The notes: generated by a model from the letters alone, not told the origin. Shown: positions 5,663-13,742, numbered from the stretch's first letter. The stretch is 13,742 nucleotides of DNA from CAWJFP01 sp963842155 (GCA_963842155.1 CAWJFP010000009.1:1-13742), one strand, 5' to 3'. Numbers and translations: made by a program.

Positions 5663-6601
5663 ATGTTTGCCGCGTGGGGGCGAGCGGTGGTGTCTTTGTC
5701 CAATTCTTCGACAGTGCCGGTCTTTTCGTCGCGGCACGTGCTTTTCATCGTGCCGCTTATCCTGCTGCACCTGGCCTGCGGATTGGTGTTCGTCGTCGGA
5801 GCGAGCGAAGCCGCGGTGGCGGTCTTTCTTGCGGCGAGCGCGGCGCAGGTGCTCGGCATCACCATGGGCTATCACCGCCTGCTGGCGCATCGCGCATTCA
5901 AGACCAGCCGGGCGTTCCAGTTCATTCTCGCGCTTCTGGGCGTGCTCGCCGGCCAGAATGGACCGCTCTGGTGGGTCGGGCATCATCGACACCATCACAA
6001 ATACGCCGACCAAGAGAAGGATACGCATTCCCCGCGGGCGGGCTTCTTCTGGAGCCATATGGGTTGGCTCTTCTCCCCTCGCTGCATCCCCTTGCGCAAT
6101 GCGCTGATTGCCGATCTCAGGCGGCTGCCGGAGCTTCGGCTGCTCGAGCGCTACTATTATCTCGTGAGTCTCGCTTATGTGCTGCTGTTGTACTTCGGCG
6201 GCGAGGCTTGGCGCCGCTCCGATCCCGGCGCCGGGACGAGCGGCTTCCAGCTCGTCGTTTGGGGCGGCATTCTCAGCACGGTCTACGCTTATCACGCGAT
6301 CTGGTCGGCAAATTCCGTCTGCCATCGCTTCGGGACGCGCCGCTATCCGACGCCCGACGACAGTCGAAACAACTTTATCGTCTCGCTGCTAACGCTGGGC
6401 GACGGGTGGCATCACAACCATCATCACTGCCCCTATTCCGCGCGACACGGGTTCCGCTGGTGGGAGATCGACGTCAATTACGCGATCCTAAAGCTGCTCG
6501 CGGGCCTCGGACTGGTCTGGGACATCAAGCTGCCGACCGAGCGGGCGCGCCGCGCCGGTCTGCCGCCACGGCGCAAAGAGCACGAGGCGTCGGCACCATG
6601 A
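5663..6601 (+). CDS. Integral-membrane acyl-CoA/fatty-acid desaturase
   Basis: This 312-aa di-iron enzyme inserts a double bond into a saturated acyl chain, probably at delta-9, using oxygen and an external electron donor. The three histidine boxes are clear: H71-R-L-L-A-H76, H107-H-R-H-H111 and H250-H-N-H-H254. The motif ANSVCH (216-221) adds the further ligands N217 and H221 of the stearoyl-CoA desaturase type. Hydrophobic stretches at about 25-46, 49-67, 84-99, 165-178 and 195-212 give the usual four-helix membrane core. Length matches bacterial members without a fused cytochrome b5. The start is uncertain: ATG 5663 has no good ribosome site, while GTG 5687 or 5690 follow a GGGGGCGAG run. 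A frame open back to 4679 is antisense to the crotonase gene and is not coding. The stop codon overlaps the cyclase start as ATGA. Confidence 0.93.
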   Translation: MFAAWGRAVVSLSNSSTVPVFSSRHVLFIVPLILLHLACGLVFVVGASEAAVAVFLAASAAQVLGITMGYHRLLAHRAFKTSRAFQFILALLGVLAGQNGPLWWVGHHRHHHKYADQEKDTHSPRAGFFWSHMGWLFSPRCIPLRNALIADLRRLPELRLLERYYYLVSLAYVLLLYFGGEAWRRSDPGAGTSGFQLVVWGGILSTVYAYHAIWSANSVCHRFGTRRYPTPDDSRNNFIVSLLTLGDGWHHNHHHCPYSARHGFRWWEIDVNYAILKLLAGLGLVWDIKLPTERARRAGLPPRRKEHEASAP

Positions 6602-9600
6602 GATGCGGCAGGTGCCAGAACGAGAATCCGGCCACCAACAAGTTCTGCTCGGCTTGCGGCGCGCCGCTCGCGCTGCGCTGCCCGAAGTGCAATCACGAGA
6701 ACGGCCCCGGAACTCGCTATTGCGGCGCCTGCGGGCAGTCTCTCGCCGAGCCGACCGGAGCTGCGCCTGTGCGCCCTGCCGCCAGCGCACCCACGCCTCC
6801 CGCCGCGGGCGAGCGGCGGCAGGCCACCGTCATGCTTGCCGATCTCAGCGGCTACACGGCGATGACCGAGCAACTCGATCCCGAGGAGGTCGACCAGGTC
6901 GTCGGCCTCGTCAAGCAGGCCGCCGCGCGCACCATCGAGAGGCATGGCGGCACGGTCAATCAATTCGTCGGCGACGAGGTCGTGGCGCTCTTCGGCATCC
7001 CGCAGGCGGAGGAGGACGATCCTGTCCGCGCCGTCAGGGCGGCACTCGCCTTGCACGCCGAGATCCGCGAGAAGACGGAGGATCTGGCGCAGCGCACCGG
7101 CAGCCGTCTTGCCATCCATACCGGGATCAACACCGGGCTGATCATCGCGCAACAGGGCGACGCTCGCGAGGGCCGCTACCGCCTAACGGGCGACGCCATC
7201 AACACGGCGGCGCGGCTTCGCTCGCTGGCGGAGGCGGACCAGATCCTGATCGGCCCCGCCACCGAGCGGCTGGTCAGGCCTTATTTCGCGCTCGAGGCGC
7301 GCGCTCCGACCTCGGTCAAGGGCAAGGCGGCGCCGCTGGTCCCTTACCTCGTCATGGCGGAGTCCCGCATCAGCTCGCGCTTCGAGGCCGCGCGCGAACG
7401 CGGCTTCCAGCGCCATATAGGGCGGATCGGCGAACTCGAAGCCTTGCAATCCTGCTTCGCCCGCGCGGTCGGCGGCGAGGGTCTGCTCGTAACCATCGAG
7501 GGCGAGCCCGGCATAGGCAAGAGTCGCCTGCTGCACGAGTTCCTGAGCGGTCTCGACCGCGAGCAGGTCACCGTCCCGCAGGGCAGGTGTCAGTCACATG
7601 CCGGCGAGATTCCTTATTTTCCCTTCCTCGACGGGTTGCGCCGCGGCCTCCATTTGAGCGAGCACGACAGTCACGCCGACGCGCTGCAAAAGGCGATCGC
7701 GAACATCAAGCGCATCGACCCATCCCTGGAGAAGTTTCTGCCGCACCTGCTCCATCTGCTTTCCATCCCCAGCGACTACTCGCTGCCGCCGGAGCTTACG
7801 GGAGAGGCCCTTCGGCGCGCATTGGAGGACGCGCTTGTCGCCATCACCACGCTGACCGCGAAGACTACCCCCATGGTGTTCGCCATGGAGGATTGGCATT
7901 GGAGCGACCCGGCTTCGCAGTCAGCCTTGCGCCATCTGTTGCGCCTGGTTCCCTCCTACCGACTGATGGTCGTGGTGTCCTACCGCTCCGGCTACAGCTT
8001 CGATTTCGGGCCGACCGGCCACCGCACCGCCATCCACCTCCACCCCTTGGACGAAGCCGCGACCGAGGAACTCATCATGACGGTGACGGGCGCCGAATCA
8101 TTGCCCCCGAGATTGAGCGCGCTCATCTGCCAGAGCGCCGACGGCAATCCGCTCTTTGTCGAGGAAGCCTGCTACTCCTTGCTCGAGTCGGGCGCCGCCT
8201 CCGTCAGCGATCGCCGGCTCGTCCTGGATCAGCCGCTGGACCAGCTGCTCCTCCCCGACACGGTGCAGGCCGTGATCCGGGCGCGCCTGGACCGGCTCGA
8301 CCCCCATGCGAAGAAGTTGGTGGGACTTGCCTCGGTGATCGGGCGCGAGTTCAACAGGCGCATTCTCGAACGCATCTGGAGCGCGCGCGCTCCGCTCGAG
8401 GATTCGCTCGAGATCCTGCAGACGCAGGAGATCATTCGACAAACGAATATCCTGCCGGAACCGGAATACAGCTTCAGGCATGTGCTCACGCGCGAGGTGG
8501 CCTACGACACGCTGCTTCTGCAGCAACGCAAGCAACTGCACGAGGCCGTGGCGTTGGCCATCGAGGAGCTTTACCCCGAACGGCTGGACGAGAACGCGCC
8601 CATACTGGCGCACCATTACGCCCGCAGCCCGCAGGCGGCCAAGGCCGTTCATTACGCGCTCCTGGCCGGCGATCGCGCGGCGCGCTTCTACGCGAATGTG
8701 GAGGCGGCCAAATACTACGACGACGCGCTTGCTCTCGCGACGGCTCTGCCGAAATCGCCGGACGTCCTGCGTTGGCGGATCGACGCGATTCTCGGCCAGA
8801 TCGCCGTCGCTACCGCGCCGCGCGACATGGAGCGCGACCGCGGGAACCTCGAGCAGGCCCAGGCCCTCGCCGAGGAGCTCGGCGACCGGCGCCGCCTGGC
8901 GCGGGTTCTCTATTGGCTCGGCAGGCACCATTACGTGATCGCGAAGCTGGAACGCGCGATCGAGTACGCGCGGCGGAGCCTCGAGATCGCCGACGAGCTC
9001 GACGACGCGACGCTCGCGGCACCCCCCGTCAATCTGATGGGACGGGCCTATTGGCAGCTCTCCGACTTCCGCAAGTCGGCCGAGATGATGGAGCGAAGCG
9101 TCGAGCAGATGCGATCGCTCGGGAACGCGACGGAGGAATCGACGGCCGCGGGGTTCGTGGGCGCCCTTCTCGGCTATATGGGCGAATTCGAGAAGGCGCT
9201 CTCCTATTCGGACCGCAGCATCAAGCTGGCTCAGGCTCTCAAGAACCCTTTCGCTGAAGCTGCAAGCTTCCATTACCGTGGCATCACCCGCGATCAGCAG
9301 GGGCAATGGGAGTCGGCGATCGCCGATTACGCGACCGCGCAGAAAATGGCCGAGAAGGCAGGCGACATGTTCCGCGTCTATCTCGCGAAATCCATGGAGG
9401 GCCGTGCCTATCAGATGGCCGGCGATCTGCCGCGCGGTCGCAAGCTGATCGAGGACGGCATCGCCCTCGCGAAGCAGATCGGCACAACCTTCCTGCTGGG
9501 GCAGGCGAAGACTTATCTGGCCGCCTGCTGTCTCGCCGAGGGCGGCGTCGAGGAGGCCAAATCGCTTTGCGCCGACGCGATCGGCCTGGCAGAGAAGGCG

Positions 9601-9939
9601 GGCGACAAGTTCACGGAGGCGCTGGCGCTTCGCGCCCTTGCCGACGGACTCTGCATGAGCGAGTCGCCTGGAGATCGCGACAGGGCGAGGCGCAGCGTGC
9701 AGGATGCCATCAGGATACAGGAGGGCATCGGAGCCAAGCCCGAGCTCGCGCGCAGCTATCTGAGCCTCGCTTGCATCCTGAAGGCCGAGGGCGAAGCGGA
9801 AGAAGCCGCAAAACTGGCCGAGCGGGCGAAGCGGACGTTCGCGGAGCTGGGCATGTCCTGGGATCTTGCCTGGGCCGCCCAAGCGCTCGATGCGGCGGCG
9901 AGGCCGGAGAAGCAAGGCGCGAGCCGTAGGGCGCAATAA
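6598..9939 (+). CDS. Class III nucleotide cyclase with zinc ribbons, P-loop ATPase and TPR-like repeats
   Basis: The 1113-aa protein is a multidomain signalling enzyme expected to make cAMP (or cGMP). Two zinc ribbons open it: C3-x2-C6...C17-x2-C20 and C28-x2-C31...C42-x2-C45. The cyclase domain (about 73-260) has both metal aspartates, D82 in LADLSGYTAM and D126 in FVGDEVVALFG, plus the transition-state pair N202 and R206 in GDAINTAARL. The residue before F123, usually a purine-specifying lysine, is Q122, a variant seen in this subfamily, so ATP versus GTP use is unsure. The ATPase/STAND-like region has Walker A GEPGIGKS (302-309) and a Walker B-like VFAMEDWHWSD (427-437). From about 670 to the end, helical repeats look TPR-like and probably sense a partner. 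No membrane segment is visible. The ATG overlaps the desaturase stop, with GAGG about 10 bases upstream, indicating translational coupling. Confidence 0.93.
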   Translation: MRCGRCQNENPATNKFCSACGAPLALRCPKCNHENGPGTRYCGACGQSLAEPTGAAPVRPAASAPTPPAAGERRQATVMLADLSGYTAMTEQLDPEEVDQVVGLVKQAAARTIERHGGTVNQFVGDEVVALFGIPQAEEDDPVRAVRAALALHAEIREKTEDLAQRTGSRLAIHTGINTGLIIAQQGDAREGRYRLTGDAINTAARLRSLAEADQILIGPATERLVRPYFALEARAPTSVKGKAAPLVPYLVMAESRISSRFEAARERGFQRHIGRIGELEALQSCFARAVGGEGLLVTIEGEPGIGKSRLLHEFLSGLDREQVTVPQGRCQSHAGEIPYFPFLDGLRRGLHLSEHDSHADALQKAIANIKRIDPSLEKFLPHLLHLLSIPSDYSLPPELTGEALRRALEDALVAITTLTAKTTPMVFAMEDWHWSDPASQSALRHLLRLVPSYRLMVVVSYRSGYSFDFGPTGHRTAIHLHPLDEAATEELIMTVTGAESLPPRLSALICQSADGNPLFVEEACYSLLESGAASVSDRRLVLDQPLDQLLLPDTVQAVIRARLDRLDPHAKKLVGLASVIGREFNRRILERIWSARAPLEDSLEILQTQEIIRQTNILPEPEYSFRHVLTREVAYDTLLLQQRKQLHEAVALAIEELYPERLDENAPILAHHYARSPQAAKAVHYALLAGDRAARFYANVEAAKYYDDALALATALPKSPDVLRWRIDAILGQIAVATAPRDMERDRGNLEQAQALAEELGDRRRLARVLYWLGRHHYVIAKLERAIEYARRSLEIADELDDATLAAPPVNLMGRAYWQLSDFRKSAEMMERSVEQMRSLGNATEESTAAGFVGALLGYMGEFEKALSYSDRSIKLAQALKNPFAEAASFHYRGITRDQQGQWESAIADYATAQKMAEKAGDMFRVYLAKSMEGRAYQMAGDLPRGRKLIEDGIALAKQIGTTFLLGQAKTYLAACCLAEGGVEEAKSLCADAIGLAEKAGDKFTEALALRALADGLCMSESPGDRDRARRSVQDAIRIQEGIGAKPELARSYLSLACILKAEGEAEEAAKLAERAKRTFAELGMSWDLAWAAQALDAAARPEKQGASRRAQ

Positions 9940-9954
9940 TCCCCAATAAGGGCC

Positions 9955-9982
9955 GCTTGCCTGATGGGACGCGCGGGCAAGC
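9955..9982 (+). terminator. Possible terminator hairpin after the cyclase
   Basis: GCTTGCC (9955-9961) and GGCAAGC (9976-9982) form a perfect 7-bp stem with a 14-base loop, 15 bases past the cyclase stop and between two convergent genes. No T-run follows. A short palindrome GCAGGCCTGC also lies near 10009-10018. Function as a terminator is inferred from position. Confidence 0.35.
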
Positions 9983-10034
9983 TCCTCGCAGCGCAGAGGG
10001 TCGGCCGGCAGGCCTGCGTCGTCCGAAGGCGAAC

Positions 10035-11243
10035 TCAGATCACGTTCTTCTCGCGGAGCTGCGACAACCGGGCCGCGCCCAGTCCCAGCCGCTCACGGAG
10101 GATCTCCACCGTGTGTTGGCCAAGGATGGGCGGCGGCAGGCGGTAGTCGACTGGCGTTTCCGAGAGACGCACGGGGTTGGCGATCACTTTTACTCCCTCG
10201 GGCGTCGCGGGATGGGGCATCTGCACCACCGCGCCGCGCGCCTTCACCTGCGGATCGGCGAAGACGTCCCGCAGCGTGTTGATCGGGCCGCAGCCGATCT
10301 TCAACGCCTCGAGCTCGCTCACCCATGCCGCCGTGGTCTTCGTCTTGATCACGGGCGTCAGCATGTCGGTCACCAGCTTGCGGTTCTGCACGCGCGCGGC
10401 GTTGGTGGCGAATCGTTCGTCATCCGGCAGATGGCTCAGGCCGAAGCTGTCGCAGAAGCGCTTGAAGGTCGGGTCGTTGCCGATGGACAGCACCATGAAG
10501 CCGTCGGCGGTTGGAAAAACCTGGTAGGGCACGATGTTCGGGTGCTGGTTGCCCAGGCGCGGCGGGTTCTCGCCGGTAGCGAGAAAGTTCATGCCCTGAT
10601 TGGCCAGCCAAGCGACATGCGCGTCCAGCATGCCGATGTCGATCTGCTGTCCCTGACCGGTGGCGTCCCGATGGCGCAGGGCCGCGAGGATGCCGATGCA
10701 GCCGTAGAGTCCCGCGAACAGGTCGGCGAGCGGAACGCCGACCTTCTGCGGCGCCCCCTCCGGCTCGCCCGTCAGGCTCATGACGCCGCCCATCGCCTGA
10801 ACGAGGCTGTCGTAGCCCGGGCGGGGCGCATAGGGCCCGGTCTGCCCGAAGCCGGTGATCGAGCAGTAGATGAGGCCCGGGAATTTTTCGTGGAGCTGTT
10901 CGTAGCCCAGTCCGTATTTCGCCAGCGCGCCGACCTTGAAGTTCTCGACGAGGATGTCGCTCTGGGCGATCAGGTCGAGCGCGATCTGCTGGCCTTCGGA
11001 CTTTGCGATGTCCAAGGTGACGGAACGCTTGTTGCGGTTCACGCCGACGAAATAGGCGCTTTCCTTCGTCCCCGGCATGAAGGGCGGCGAGAAGCCCCGC
11101 GTATCGTCGCCCGATCCCGGCTTTTCGATCTTGATCACGTCGGCGCCGAGGTCGGCGAGCATCTGAACGCAGGTCGGCCCCGCAAGGACGCGGGTCAGGT
11201 CGAAGACCTTGATGTCCTTGAGCGGTCCGAGCGGCTCGGTCAT
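10035..11243 (-). CDS. Class III (CaiB/BaiF family) CoA-transferase
   Basis: This 402-aa protein moves CoA between carboxylic acids through an enzyme-bound aspartyl anhydride/thioester. The N-terminal Rossmann part contains VFDLTRVLAGPTCVQMLADL then GADVIKIEKP (33-42) and the strongly conserved NRNKRSVTLD (69-78). D174 in GVPLADLFAG is the likely nucleophile, equivalent to Asp169 of formyl-CoA transferase. TGQGQQIDIGMLDA follows. Length matches the family (about 380-430). The ATG at 11241-11243 is preceded by GAGAGGAAG; the frame open to 11786 runs over an intergenic gap and into the antiporter antisense and is not credible. The substrate cannot be told: oxalate, carnitine, itaconate/mesaconate and bile-acid enzymes share these features. 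It lies 185 bases downstream of the antiporter on the same strand and converges with the cyclase. Confidence 0.93.
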   Translation of the reverse strand: MTEPLGPLKDIKVFDLTRVLAGPTCVQMLADLGADVIKIEKPGSGDDTRGFSPPFMPGTKESAYFVGVNRNKRSVTLDIAKSEGQQIALDLIAQSDILVENFKVGALAKYGLGYEQLHEKFPGLIYCSITGFGQTGPYAPRPGYDSLVQAMGGVMSLTGEPEGAPQKVGVPLADLFAGLYGCIGILAALRHRDATGQGQQIDIGMLDAHVAWLANQGMNFLATGENPPRLGNQHPNIVPYQVFPTADGFMVLSIGNDPTFKRFCDSFGLSHLPDDERFATNAARVQNRKLVTDMLTPVIKTKTTAAWVSELEALKIGCGPINTLRDVFADPQVKARGAVVQMPHPATPEGVKVIANPVRLSETPVDYRLPPPILGQHTVEILRERLGLGAARLSQLREKNVI

Positions 11244-11387
11244 GACGGCTTCCTCTCGATGGGATAGGCGGCGCGGCTGCCTTTGCTTGGAAAAGAGTAG
11301 GTCTACCGGAGCTGCCGCGCATGCCCGGCCCCCGATTGCGCAGCCGGCTTTCATGTAACAAAGGAAGCGGGCTCCGGTCCAGCCGGA

Positions 11388-11418
11388 TGGGGCGGCGTCT
11401 CCATTCCGAAGCGCCCCA
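11388..11418 (-). terminator. Possible terminator hairpin after the antiporter
   Basis: TGGGGCG (11388-11394) pairs with CGCCCCA (11412-11418) over 7 bp with a 17-base loop, starting about 10 bases beyond the antiporter stop on the leftward strand. There is no T-run. It may separate the antiporter from the CoA-transferase transcript. The remainder of the 185-base gap shows no convincing promoter or other element. Confidence 0.3.
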
Positions 11419-11428
11419 ATTCGCCAGG

Positions 11429-13742
11429 TCAAATGGGAGATTCGGCTGACTTTGCCCGCTCGGTGCCGTTCATCGCCAAGCGGGCCTCGGCGACCCGATT
11501 GATCGTGGCCCTCGCCTCCGGGTTGGCTTTCATGAAGCGCTCGAAATCGGACCGTCGAAGGACGAGCATTTGGCAATAGGTCAGGGCGACGACGTCGGCC
11601 CGTCGCGGCCGGCCCGACAGCAAGGCCATTTCCCCGAAGAGCTCGCCGCTCCCCAGCCGCACGCGCCGCTCCGGCAGGATCACCTCGACCGCTCCTGAGG
11701 CGATGAAGTAGACCGCATCGCCCCGCTCTCCTTTGCGAACGATGCGATCGTTCGGCACGACGAGCAGCGGGCGCAGCAGTCGGCACACGCGGTCGAGCTG
11801 GAGCTCGTCGAGGCCGGACAAGATGTCGAGCCGTCCGATCAGCTGGCGGGTATCGAGGCCGATGTCGAAGCGTGGCCGCTGCTGGTTGGTACGGGCGTCG
11901 AGAACGCTGCGCTTCAAATCGTCGTAGACCTCGTGCGCGATCAGTCCCTCGTCGAACAGGCTTTGATATCGCGTCATCTCCTGGCGCAGCGTCGACTGGC
12001 GCAGAAACCGCGCCTCCAACTCGACCGCATAATCGGGGTATTGCCGACGCAAGGCATCGAGCGCACCTGTGATGGCGTCCCGTCGCCGGCCGAGGATCTC
12101 GCCGGTCACGCCCGCGATGCGCGGGCCGAAGATCGAGCGAATCTGCTGCTCGTTGAAGGGATGGAGTCGCTCTATCGCAAAGCGCATGATCAGGAGGATT
12201 TCAACGCGCTCGGCAAGGCGATCGGCGAGCGGCCGAACGATCCCGAGCCGGCGATAGAGGAAATAGGCGATGCGGAGGCCCGCCGGAAAGGCGAGCGCCG
12301 CCTCGCTGGCCCTCCGATAGCCGAGGCGCCCCTCGCTCCGTGCCGCTTCGGTAATCGCATCCGCGTTGGCGAGCAAGACCTGCACCGCAGCCGGCGAAGC
12401 GATCCGGTCGCTGAGCATCCCGAGGACGAGCGCGCGCTCCTTATTGCCGAGAGCGACGAGAGCGATCCCGAGACGGTCTCGGTCGGTCAAGTCCCGCGCG
12501 GCGGTCTCGCCGGCATTGGCCGCGGCTATTCTGGCTTCGTAGGGCGCGATCACGCGCTCGAGGGCCGTTGCGGAGATCGCGTGGGTACGCGCGATCTCGG
12601 CTGCCGCCACGCGAGCCTCGGCGTAGGATAGCGTCAGGATGCGGTCGCGCAGCGCCCGATCTTTCGACGAAAGTCGGTCCAGCCCGAGGAGGCCGATCAC
12701 GATACGCAATGTCGTGCCGTTGACGAACAGCGTGAACAGCACGAAGCCGGTGGCGAGCACCGCGACGAAGCGCTGTACATCCTGCGGCAGCGCTTCGTTT
12801 TCAGTGACCGCCAACGCCAACACCAATGTCAACGCGCCGCGCAGACCGCCCCAGATGATGGCGAGCTTGTACGAAGCCGCGATGCGCCGTATCCATCCGA
12901 GCCGCTCGAGCGGCGGCATGAGCACGAACAGCGAGAAGATGCGCGCTCCCGTTGCCGCCGCGATCAGCACCGCCAGCAGGACCACGTCCCGAAACCCGAC
13001 GTCGACCAGCAGTCGCGGCACGAGAATTGAGGCCAGCACGAAGATCAACGAGCGCGCCCAGAAGGCGATTTGCCCCCACAGATCGGTGAGGAACGACCAA
13101 TTCTCGGGCGCGATGCGCGACGGCCCGACGGCGCTCACCGTCAGGCCCGACACCAGCACCGCAACCACGCCGGATACATGGAACAGGCGTTCGGCGGCGA
13201 TGAAGGCCAGATAGGCAAATGCCAACGTCAGCGTCGCTTCCGCCAGCCTGTCATCGTCCACCCGCGGGACAATCCAGAGCAGCAGCCGGCCGGCAAAGAG
13301 CCCGACCACTCCGCCACCGACGAAGGATACGGCAAACTTCCCGAGCCCCGCGATGGCGTCCGGTTGGCTCCCGGTCACGATCATCTCGAGCAGCACGACG
13401 AACAGGGAAATCGCGGCTGCGTCGTTGAGAAGGGCTTCGCCCTCCACCAGCCGCGTCAAGCGGGCCGGTGCGCCGACATCGCGGAATATGGCGATGACCG
13501 CCGCCGGATCGGTGGTGGCAACGACGGCGCCGAGGAGCAAGCAAACCACCAGCGGGACCTGGGCGAACGGCCATAGCGCAAAGCCGATCACCGCCGTCGT
13601 GATGAGCGTGGCGACGATCGCGAGGAGCAATATCGCGGCGGCGTCCTCGATGGTCCGTCTGACGTCCGTGGCGATCCCAGCCTCGAATACGAGGAGCGGC
13701 AGAAACACATAGATGAAGGTGCCCGAACTGACCGGCAGGTGG
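11429..13742 (-). CDS. CPA1-type Na+/H+ antiporter with C-terminal cyclic-nucleotide-binding domain (5' end outside window)
   Basis: The frame stays open to the window edge, so the start and first membrane helices are missing; about 770 residues are visible. The membrane part opens with FLPLLVFEAGI and contains TTDPAA and the ion-site motif EALLNDAAA (N codon 13424-13426, D codon 13421-13423), as in NhaP/NHE exchangers that swap Na+ or K+ for H+. It ends near WGGLRGALTLVLAL and a further helix. A long cytoplasmic helical region follows. The last 120 residues or so (roughly 11460-11830) are a cNMP-binding domain whose cassette FGEMALLSGRPRRADVVA keeps the glutamate (codon 11630-11632) and arginine (9 residues later) that hold the ribose and phosphate, aligning without gaps to the PKA regulatory-subunit cassette. 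This domain order recalls sperm SLC9C1 and plant SOS1, but no voltage sensor is seen. A nucleotide cyclase gene lies nearby. Confidence 0.93.
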   Translation of the reverse strand, partial: HLPVSSGTFIYVFLPLLVFEAGIATDVRRTIEDAAAILLLAIVATLITTAVIGFALWPFAQVPLVVCLLLGAVVATTDPAAVIAIFRDVGAPARLTRLVEGEALLNDAAAISLFVVLLEMIVTGSQPDAIAGLGKFAVSFVGGGVVGLFAGRLLLWIVPRVDDDRLAEATLTLAFAYLAFIAAERLFHVSGVVAVLVSGLTVSAVGPSRIAPENWSFLTDLWGQIAFWARSLIFVLASILVPRLLVDVGFRDVVLLAVLIAAATGARIFSLFVLMPPLERLGWIRRIAASYKLAIIWGGLRGALTLVLALAVTENEALPQDVQRFVAVLATGFVLFTLFVNGTTLRIVIGLLGLDRLSSKDRALRDRILTLSYAEARVAAAEIARTHAISATALERVIAPYEARIAAANAGETAARDLTDRDRLGIALVALGNKERALVLGMLSDRIASPAAVQVLLANADAITEAARSEGRLGYRRASEAALAFPAGLRIAYFLYRRLGIVRPLADRLAERVEILLIMRFAIERLHPFNEQQIRSIFGPRIAGVTGEILGRRRDAITGALDALRRQYPDYAVELEARFLRQSTLRQEMTRYQSLFDEGLIAHEVYDDLKRSVLDARTNQQRPRFDIGLDTRQLIGRLDILSGLDELQLDRVCRLLRPLLVVPNDRIVRKGERGDAVYFIASGAVEVILPERRVRLGSGELFGEMALLSGRPRRADVVALTYCQMLVLRRSDFERFMKANPEARATINRVAEARLAMNGTERAKSAESPI

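Noticed and set aside
8098..9936. A 612-codon open frame on the minus strand.
   Set aside because: It is fully antisense to the ATPase/TPR part of the cyclase, has no recognisable motif and no ribosome site; it is a high-GC shadow.
9957..11267. A 436-codon open frame on the plus strand.
   Set aside because: It is antisense to the CoA-transferase, whose conserved motifs are unambiguous; the translation shows no family signature.
11415..11436. GCCAGGTCAA resembling one half of an FNR/FixK box.
   Set aside because: The other half (ATTCG) does not match TTGAY, and the site overlaps the 3' end of the antiporter.
11244..11786. N-terminal extension of the CoA-transferase frame up to 11786.
   Set aside because: It would cross the intergenic gap and overlap the antiporter gene in the same orientation; the ATG at 11243 has a ribosome site and the normal family N-terminus.
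1..13742. Mobile elements, tRNA/rRNA genes, CRISPR arrays, phage or defence systems.
   Set aside because: No transposase, integrase, long terminal repeats, regularly spaced repeats, or tRNA-like cloverleaf was seen by eye on either strand.

Overview
The window is GC-rich chromosomal DNA from a proteobacterium, most likely an alphaproteobacterium of the rhizobial/methylotroph type. This is inferred from base composition, FixK/FNR-type TTGAY-N4-RTCAA boxes upstream of small stress genes, and the protein mix (tandem UspA protein, rhizobial-style Hsp20, cyclase-ATPase-TPR protein). No rRNA, tRNA, IS element, phage gene or CRISPR array was seen. The whole window is densely coding and no gene-free stretch exceeds 300 bases.

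Region 1 (1-3529) looks like an oxygen-limitation/stress island. A universal stress protein and a host-attachment-family protein run leftward. An Hsp20 chaperone runs rightward from the same intergenic region. Next comes a rightward operon of a 92-aa conserved hypothetical protein, a small secreted c-type cytochrome and a DUF190 protein whose frame is broken by one surplus base. Three FNR/FixK-like 14-mers sit in front of these units within about 850 bases, which suggests one shared low-oxygen regulon.

Region 2 (3530-6601) is a membrane-lipid module. A leftward crotonase-fold gene is followed by cyclopropane-fatty-acid synthase (cfa). A rightward integral-membrane fatty-acid desaturase is divergent from them. 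The 171-base divergent region carries two perfect inverted repeats and an 8-bp tandem repeat. The desaturase could make the double bonds that Cfa converts to cyclopropane rings.

Region 3 (6598-13742) holds signalling and transport genes. A 1113-aa protein with two zinc ribbons, a class III nucleotide cyclase domain, a P-loop ATPase and TPR-like repeats starts inside the stop codon of the desaturase gene (ATGA overlap). It converges on a leftward class III CoA-transferase. Upstream of that, also leftward, is a CPA1-type Na+/H+ antiporter fused to a C-terminal cyclic-nucleotide-binding domain with an intact phosphate-binding cassette; its 5' end lies beyond the window.

The most interesting idea is that the cyclase and the cyclic-nucleotide-binding antiporter form a local pair. 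They have the same kind of domain architectures as soluble adenylyl cyclase and the sperm Na+/H+ exchanger of animals. Co-location is seen here; the functional link is inferred.
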